Shown here piece by piece: positions 58,364 through 64,000 of a stretch of 64,000 bases of DNA; position 1 is the first letter of the stretch; the number at the start of each line of letters is the position of its first letter. The position numbers and the translations under genes are program-made. The stretch is from assembly GCF_042661465.1 (NCBI RefSeq), contig NZ_JBHSWE010000001.1, positions 4,340,001 to 4,404,000 on the forward strand. The letters run 5' to 3'. Source of the stretch: Marinobacterium_A aestuariivivens (GTDB taxonomy: Bacteria > Pseudomonadota > Gammaproteobacteria > Pseudomonadales > Balneatricaceae). The notes beneath the pieces were generated by a model. That model saw only the letters and a program-made list of their open reading frames with translations, ran no database searches and was not told the DNA's origin.

Positions 58364-59269
58364 TCAGGGCAGCGGGGACAGTTCGCTGATCAGGGCTTCG
58401 CGTCGTCGCAGTGCGGCGACCGCGTCGTTGCCGAGCCGTCGTGCCACCTCGCTCAGCAGCGCCTCGGCGAAGACGAAAAATGCCGCCATGGCATTGCTGT
58501 AGAAAAGGCTTTGGTTCGGTACCAGGAAACAGCAGCTCGCCGCTGCCGCCAGCGGCGAAGCCGTCGAGTCGGTCAGGGCCACCACTTCCAGCCCGCGCGT
58601 GCGGGCGATCTCCGCGGTCCGCACGACGCTGGCGGTATAGGGAAAGCAGCTGGCAACCACCAGCACATCCCCCGGCTCCAGCGGTGCCAGTGCATCGGCA
58701 ATGCCCTGGGCGCCGGCGTTGAGCGGGGCGACCTCGCCGCGGATCATGCCAAGCCCGTAGGCCAGAAAATAGCTCAGGGCAAAGAACTGGCGCATGCCGT
58801 ACAGGCGCACCCTCGGCGCCCTGGCCAGCAGTTCGCCGGCGCGGTCGAAGGCGGCCGGGTCCAGGGCGTCGACCATCGCTGCGATATTGCCACTTTCCTG
58901 GCGCCCCAGGCGTGCCAGCAGGTCGAGTCCCGGGCTTTCCGCCGTGGCCGCCAGCAGACTGGCCTGGTCGCTGTAGAAATGGCTGCCGCTATCGGTCAGT
59001 GCCCGCCTGAACAGTTCCTGCAGTCCACCGAAGCCACTGAATCCCAGGCGCTGCGCCAGTCGTGACAGCGTCGAGGGATTGACGTCGAACCGTTCGGCCA
59101 GTTCGGTGATCGAGGCCAGGGCGCTGGCGCTGGGCTGTTCCAGCATCGCTGCCAGTACCCGTCTGGACCGTGCGCCGAGACGGATTGGCGCCTCGCCGCT
59201 GTCGAGCAGGCCGAGCAGTCGTCGGAGGCTGTCGAGGTTCTCGGGGACTGGCGTTTGCGGCGGTTTCAT
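58364..59269 (-). CDS. RpiR/MurR family transcriptional regulator
   Basis: A 301-residue regulator. The N-terminal HTH_6 domain contains SITELAERFDVNPSTLSRLA and QRLGFSGFGGLQELFRRAL. The C-terminal SIS domain (about 140-280) contains GDVLVVASCFPYTASVVRTA. SIS domains bind phosphosugars or related ligands. The ATG at 59269 has GGAAAG about 10 bases upstream. It is divergent from the aminotransferase gene, and two AT-rich palindromes in the gap look like its operators. Confidence 0.87.
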   Translation of the reverse strand: MKPPQTPVPENLDSLRRLLGLLDSGEAPIRLGARSRRVLAAMLEQPSASALASITELAERFDVNPSTLSRLAQRLGFSGFGGLQELFRRALTDSGSHFYSDQASLLAATAESPGLDLLARLGRQESGNIAAMVDALDPAAFDRAGELLARAPRVRLYGMRQFFALSYFLAYGLGMIRGEVAPLNAGAQGIADALAPLEPGDVLVVASCFPYTASVVRTAEIARTRGLEVVALTDSTASPLAAAASCCFLVPNQSLFYSNAMAAFFVFAEALLSEVARRLGNDAVAALRRREALISELSPLP

Positions 59270-59338
59270 GACTATCTTTCCAGCAGGGGAACAAAGCCGG
59301 CGCATTATAGCTGCAGCCGGTCTTCGTTTGAATAATTG

Positions 59339-59381
59339 GCAAAAATATTTGCATAAAGCATAATGTGCAAATATATTTGCA
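59339..59381. promoter_or_regulatory. Twin palindromic operator between RpiR and aminotransferase genes
   Basis: GCAAAAATATTTGC (59339-59352) and the perfect 16-base palindrome TGCAAATATATTTGCA (59366-59381), centres about 28 bases apart. They share GCAAA/TTTGC arms and lie in the only AT-rich stretch of the divergent gap, 31 bases before the aminotransferase ATG. Confidence 0.75.
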
Positions 59382-59411
59382 TTCACTGTCGCGAACCCTG
59401 GATCCGCTGCC

Positions 59412-60754
59412 ATGTCCCACGTTTTTCATCGCAATATCCATCAAAGCTATCCGGTCGCCGTTGCCGGTGACGGACCCTATATCATCGACAGCGAGGGACG
59501 GCGCTATCTCGATGCCAGCGGCGGCGCGGCAGTTTCCTGTCTGGGGCACAGTGCCACCGAAGTGGTCGAAGCGATCAAGGCGCAGGTCGAGACCCTGGCC
59601 TATGCCCATACCTCCTTTTTCACCACCGAACCGATGGAGCAACTGGCGGACTTCCTGATCGAGCGTGCGCCGGCCGGTCTCGAGTCGGTCTATTTCGTCT
59701 CCGGCGGTTCGGAGGCGGTGGAGGCGGCGCTGAAGCTGGCGCGGCAGTATTTCACCGAGATCGGTCAGCCGCAGCGCCGTCACCTCATCGCGCGGCGCCA
59801 GAGTTATCATGGCAATACCCTGGGTGCCCTGGCGACCGGTGGCAATCTCTGGCGTCGTGCCCAGTTCGAACCGCTGCTGACCGGCGTCAGCCATCTGAGC
59901 CCCTGTTACGCCTACCGCGAAAAACAGCAGGGTGAGTCCGATGATGCCTTCGGCACGCGGCTGGCGAAGGAGCTGGAGGACGAAATACTGCGCCTGGGCG
60001 CCGACGAGGTGATGGCGTTCGTCGCCGAGCCGGTGGTCGGTGCGACCCTCGGGGCGGTACCGCCGGTCGAGGGCTACTTCCGCAAGATCCGCGAAGTCTG
60101 CGATCGCTACGGCGTGCTGCTGATCCTCGACGAGGTCATGTGCGGCATGGGCCGTTCCGGCACCCTGTTCGCGATCGAACAGGAGGGCATCAGCCCGGAT
60201 ATCACCACCATCGCCAAGGGGCTCGGCGCCGGCTATCAGCCGATCGGTGCGACCCTCGTCAGCGGCAGGATCTACGATGCAATTGCCGCCGGCAGCGGTT
60301 TTTTCCAGCATGGCCATACCTATATCGGCCATGCCACCGCCTGTGCCGCGGCGCTGGCCGTTCAGCGAACAATCGAGCAGAAGCAGTTGCTGCCGCGGGT
60401 ACGCCAGCTTGGCAGCGCCCTCGAAGCGCGACTGCAGGACCGCTTCGGCGACCATCCCCATGTGGGCGATCTGCGCGGTCGCGGGCTGTTCCTGGGTCTG
60501 GAGCTGGTGCGCGACCGGGACACCAAGACGCCGTTCGACCCGGCGCTGAAGCTCAATGCGCGGATCAAGAAGGCGGCGATGGAGCAGGGGCTGATGTGCT
60601 ATCCGATGGGGGCACCATCGATGGCCGCCAGGGTGACCATATTCTGCTGGCGCCACCTTTCATCCTCGAGGATTCGCACCTCGACGAACTGGTGGACAAG
60701 CTCGGTACCGCCCTCGACGCGGCACTCAAGACTATCGATGGAGGCAAGGCATGA
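59412..60754 (+). CDS. Class III (aspartate family) aminotransferase, one frameshift near the 3' end
   Basis: About 447 residues after bridging a missing base in the G5 run at 60608-60612 (LMCYPMGG then TIDGRQGDHILLAPPFILED). PLP-fold blocks: YVDASG-like YLDASGGAAVSCLGHS, VSGGSEAVEAALKLARQYF, LLILDEVMCGMGRSG, and the catalytic Lys in TTIAKGLGAGYQPIGA. The substrate is unknown; omega-amino acids, diamines or ketoacids are typical. It overlaps the next gene by 4 bases and lies under the RpiR operators. Confidence 0.88.
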
Positions 60755-61311
60755 AGTCCAGACTGACGGACCTCGAGCGCGGTCAGATGAGCGCCGAGCA
60801 GCAGCGGGTACTCGATGCGATACTGAGTGGCCCGCGGGGCAATCTCGACGGTCCCTTCCTGGCCTGGATTCACAGTCCGGGGCTGGCTGATCATGCCCAG
60901 GAGCTGGGCGCGTTCTGCCGCTACCATACCCAGATGCCGCTGCGCCTGTCGGAGCTGGCGATACTGGTCACCGCCGCCTGGTGGCAGTCCCAGGCGGAGT
61001 GGCAGATCCATGAACCGATCGCCCGCCAGGCCGGCCTATCGGACGAAGTGATCGAGGCTCTGCGGCAGGGACAGGCGCCGGAAATTTCCAAAGAGGATGA
61101 ACGACTGGTCTACCGTATCGGCCGGACCCTGTACGAGACGCGCCGCGTCGACGAGGCGCTGTACTGCGAAGCCCGCGAGCAGTTCGGGGAAAGCGCGCTG
61201 GTCGAGCTGGTCGGCATCTTTGGCTACTACGCCCTGGTGGCGATGACGCTGAACGTTTTTGAAGTGCGCCGCGAAACCTCGCAGCCGCTTCCGTTCGCCG
61301 AACCGGGCTGA
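60751..61311 (+). CDS. Carboxymuconolactone decarboxylase / AhpD-like family protein
   Basis: A 186-residue helical protein with CMD-like blocks NLDGPFLAWIHSPGLADHAQ, LRLSELAILVTAAWWQSQAE and ELVGIFGYYALVAMTLNVFE. The AhpD CxxC peroxidase pair is absent, so a hydrolase/decarboxylase-like role fits better. Its ATG overlaps the aminotransferase stop (ATGA), so the two act in one pathway, probably breakdown of an amine-containing compound sensed by the RpiR regulator (inference). Confidence 0.8.
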   Translation: MKSRLTDLERGQMSAEQQRVLDAILSGPRGNLDGPFLAWIHSPGLADHAQELGAFCRYHTQMPLRLSELAILVTAAWWQSQAEWQIHEPIARQAGLSDEVIEALRQGQAPEISKEDERLVYRIGRTLYETRRVDEALYCEAREQFGESALVELVGIFGYYALVAMTLNVFEVRRETSQPLPFAEPG

Positions 61312-61317
61312 TCGCCG

Positions 61318-61355
61318 CCTGTGTCCGGCCGTGCCGTTGCACGGCCGGACACAGG
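61318..61355. terminator. Perfect 17-bp hairpin after the aminotransferase operon
   Basis: CCTGTGTCCGGCCGTGC, loop CGTT, then its exact complement. It starts 7 bases after the stop. There is no T-run on either strand, so it is a strong stem but not a textbook rho-independent terminator. Confidence 0.6.
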
Positions 61356-61431
61356 CGCAGAAAAGCCAGCCAAATCAATAACCAAGCCTTGCAGCCTCCG
61401 CTGCCCGGCGCTACATTAGGCGAATCCTCCC

Positions 61432-61505
61432 GCGGGTGTAGTTCAATGGTAGAACGGCAGCTTCCCAAGCTGCATACGAGGGTTCGATTCCCTTCACCCG
61501 CTCCA
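61432..61505 (+). tRNA. tRNA-Gly(CCC)
   Basis: A 74-base cloverleaf: acceptor GCGGGTG/CACCCGC, anticodon loop TTCCCAA (anticodon CCC), T-arm AGGGTTCGATTCCCT, and encoded CCA. An integrase gene starts 238 bases downstream, so its 3' end is the likely attachment site of the island that follows. Confidence 0.95.
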
Positions 61506-61742
61506 CACCGGCTTTCCAGGGACTTCTATCGAATTCTAAGGATGGTCGTAAGTCGCTGACATTGTTCGGGATTTCTCCTCAACTCGAGCCAGTGACGTCC
61601 AGCGAAATCCACTGACGGCCAGCCTTTTTAAGGCCAGAATTAAGGCCATACAATGCGGGTGGTGCCAGTTCCGGATTGTTGCTGGGGTCGTGCGGGGGTC
61701 GTGACGAGCATAGAGCCTAAGTCTCTGCTTAGGAGCTATGTG

Positions 61743-63610
61743 ATGGCACTTTCCGATCTAATCGTCCGGCAGGCCAAGGCTACCGGTAAAACTTATAACC
61801 TCCCCGACACAAATGGCCTGGGACTGGTGGTCTCGCCCGTTGGCGGCAAGTCGTGGCACTTCCGCTATTATTGGCTGAGCAAACAGAAGCGCATGTCGCT
61901 GGGCGCCTATCCCGAGATCGGTCTTCGCAAGGCGCGTGCCCTACGTGATGAAGCTCGTGCGCTGTTGGCCAAGGGCATCAACCCCCATACTAACCGAAAA
62001 CAGAAACGCCGCGCCGTGCGTTTGGCGGCCGAACACACCTTCATGGCGGTCTATGAGAATTGGATGCAGCACCGCCAGCTCACCCTTGAGGCAGGCCGCC
62101 AGAGTTCTCTGGAGCAAATCCCCCGCGTCTTCAAGAAGGATGTCTTCCCTTTCCTGAAGCGGCTGACCATCTACGAAATCACCCGTCCTCATCTGCTTGA
62201 GGTGATCGGTCGCATCGAGAAGCGCAACTCGCTGTCGGTAGCCGAGAAGGTACGTACCTGGCTCAAGCAGTTGTTCGACTATGCGATGGTTGTCGTTCCG
62301 GACATGGAGACCAATCCGACCACCGACCTGCACGTGGTTGCGGTGCCGCTCCCCCGGTCGAACACAATCCGTTTCTGCGCATGGCCGAACTCCCCGGGTT
62401 CCTCCAGACGCTACGCCAATACTGCGGTCGGCTGACGACACAACTGGCGATTCGCCTGCTGCTCCTAACCGGGGTCCGAACGGGCGAGCTGCGCCTGGCC
62501 ACGCCGGATCAGTTCGATCTGGACCTTGGGCTGTGGATCATCCCGGTCGCGTCGCTCAAGCAACGCAAAATGCTGATTCGGAAGAAGCGCAAGCGTGCCT
62601 CCGACATCCCGCCGTACATCGTGCCGCTGTCCGTTCAGGCGATGGAGATCGTTCGCTACCTGCTCGAGGACTTTAAAACCGCGCAGAAGTATCTGTTCCC
62701 CAGCGTTAAATGCTTGAAAGACCGCATGAGCGAAAACACGGTGAATCTGGCGCTCAAGCGCTTGGGCTACGACGGCCGGCTGACCGGTCACGGTATCCGC
62801 GCCACCATCTCGACGGCACTCAACGAAGTGGGCTATCCGAAGGTCTGGGTGGACTCCCAGCTCTCGCACGCCGACCCCAATCGCATCAGCGCCACCTACA
62901 ACCATGCCGAATACGTCGAGCAACGCCGGGTGATGATGCAGGATTGGGCTGATCGTTTGGACCTGTTCGAGCGGAATCAGGTACAGGCCGCCAGCACGCA
63001 CCTGACCATCCATCTGCAGGGCTTGCCGACAATTGCAGGGCAAGAGGTGGCACCGCTACCGACCCCGGGCCAGCACGTCCCCATCTTGCTGGTGGCGCCT
63101 ACCGAGCAGAGTATGCCGCCGGTAGCACCTGCCGTGCAGCGCCTTCCGGCGGTCGAGTTACCCGAGTACGCGCGCCCACAACTATCGGACCTGCAGCGCG
63201 AGCGTCGTACGCTGCTGGACGTTTTCGAGCAACCGGACAACCTGGTGGTGGCTGACTACGCCAAGCCTGCCGGCAAGTCACGCCGCTGGATCACCTATGA
63301 GATCCAGGCCGGCACACTGCTGTCGCTCCAGTTGGGCAACAAGGGCCAGCGTGTCCCGGTGTGGCAGCTCGAACCACTCAAGCGCCAGCTGGTCCAGGCG
63401 GTTCTCCAACAGACACCGCGTAGCGTCGATACCTGGGACATCTATCGCGCGTTGCAACGGCCGCATGACGCCCTGCACGGCCGTTCTCCGATCGAAGCCG
63501 TGACGCCGGAGAGTATGCAGGTGACCGTGCGTGTGGTTGTGGAACAATGTTCACTACCCGGTAGGCCGTCTGCGCCTTCGGAAAGCTCATTAAGTTCGAG
63601 TTTCGTTTAG
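61743..63610 (+). CDS. P4-type tyrosine integrase with a long C-terminal extension, one frameshift
   Basis: About 622 residues after bridging a missing base in the C5 run at 62351-62355 (VPLP then VEHNPFLRMAELPGFLQTL). The N-terminal arm-binding DUF4102 domain reads GLGLVVSPVGGKSWHFRYYW and MSLGAYPEIGLRKARALRDE. The catalytic domain has Arg in TGVRTGELRLA, HGIRATISTALNE, the H-box LSHADPNRISATYNHAEY, and Tyr in the latter. About 200 extra residues follow (from ~420), with an HTH-like region resembling MbcA/ParS/Xre-type antitoxin tails (AGKSRRWITYEIQAGTLLSL, GRSPIEAVTPESM). It lies behind tRNA-Gly. AGGAG lies 7 bases before the ATG. Confidence 0.88.
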
Positions 63611-63730
63611 AAGACTTGGGTAGCGGTGCCTACAACGTGCTCAACCGACAGCAGGTGTGTGTACCGGCCGGGAACTCTGGGGATTCATACTTGGCTTGCC
63701 CGGGTCTCAGGCTGATGCGAAGGTTTGTTT

Positions 63731-63749
63731 GTAATGACAATGACATTAC
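63731..63749. promoter_or_regulatory. Operator palindrome upstream of the DUF1778 antitoxin
   Basis: GTAATG ... CATTAC, an inverted repeat with a 7-base centre, 39 bases before the ATG. This is a fitting place for autorepression by an RHH antitoxin (or the antitoxin-toxin complex). Confidence 0.55.
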
Positions 63750-63787
63750 TAGGCGTTAAAGTGGCGGTATATGCAGGAGGTCAAACC

Positions 63788-64000
63788 ATGCCGACACCGA
63801 ACTCCACGCCCAAAAAGCGCGAAACACTGAATATCCGTATCAAGCCCGAGGAGCGCAATCTGATCGATCGTGCTGCCAGGGCCCGAGGGAAAAACCGCAC
63901 GGACTTCGTGCTGGAGGCGGCCCGCATGGCTGCCGAGGAAACGTTGCTCGATCAGGCCATCATTGGGGCCAGCCCGGATGCCTATGCTGCCTTTCTCGCA
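63788..64000 (+). CDS. DUF1778 (TacA-type) antitoxin, 3' end cut by window edge
   Basis: 71 codons visible. The ribbon-helix-helix start reads KKRETLNIRIKPEERNLIDR, then AARARGKNRTDFVLEAARMA. In this family the protein represses its own operon and neutralises a GNAT acetyltransferase toxin that blocks charged tRNA. The partner should start just beyond the window. A textbook AGGAGG lies 7 bases before the ATG. Confidence 0.85.
   Translation, partial: MPTPNSTPKKRETLNIRIKPEERNLIDRAARARGKNRTDFVLEAARMAAEETLLDQAIIGASPDAYAAFLA

Overview
The window is GC-rich, densely packed gammaproteobacterial chromosome. The gene order purM-purN / DUF2066-perM-hda, the NasS/NasT nitrate cluster with a linked Ser/Thr kinase-phosphatase, a ~180 kDa NAD-dependent glutamate dehydrogenase and REP-like repeats all point to the marine Pseudomonas/Oceanospirillales/Marinobacter side of the class. 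I cannot name the genus.

Layout. 1-2.7 kb: the end of a SCO1/SenC gene, a small membrane-anchored protein, a CobW-type GTPase and a DMT permease. 3.0-5.7 kb: a large GGDEF-EAL protein. 5.8-22.2 kb: a complete assimilatory nitrate cluster on the minus strand. It holds nasT-nasS (regulators), nrtABC (ABC uptake), a NarK-type transporter, a PP2C phosphatase/Ser-Thr kinase, a NasB-like flavoprotein, nirB, nirD and nasA. Three sigma-54 promoters and four leader terminators are visible, so the cluster looks NtrC-activated and controlled by NasT antitermination. 22.4-36.8 kb: mostly housekeeping genes (gltX, three tRNAs, mtfA, purMN, perM, hda, a pseudouridine synthase, tcdA), then a 1.5 kb tandem array built from the 3' end of tcdA, then a LysE exporter. 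37-51.4 kb: a LysR regulator, an unknown gene, an orphan TAXI binding protein, a histidine kinase, a TAXI-TRAP transporter with a universal stress protein, and the glutamate dehydrogenase. 51.5-61.3 kb: a signalling block (receiver fused to a degenerate kinase-like domain; a ~1490-residue AraC / pseudokinase-like / STAND ATPase / repeat regulator; a periplasmic binding protein), then an RpiR regulator divergent from an aminotransferase and a carboxymuconolactone-decarboxylase-family protein. 61.4 kb to the end: tRNA-Gly, a tRNA-associated integrase and a DUF1778 antitoxin, i.e. the left end of an integrated island.

A caution that affects reading everything: 18 genes here are split by 23 single-base frameshifts. 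All are consistent with one missing base, nearly always in a C or G run, and one of two otherwise identical tRNA-Ala genes also lacks one C in its T-stem. Homologous sequence resumes in the next frame each time. I therefore annotate these as single genes and regard the shifts as probable sequencing/assembly errors rather than mass pseudogenisation.

The most unusual items are the tandem array of tcdA tails (34.56-36.09 kb) and the AraC-pseudokinase-STAND regulator with its receiver/degenerate-kinase neighbour (51.8-57.4 kb).
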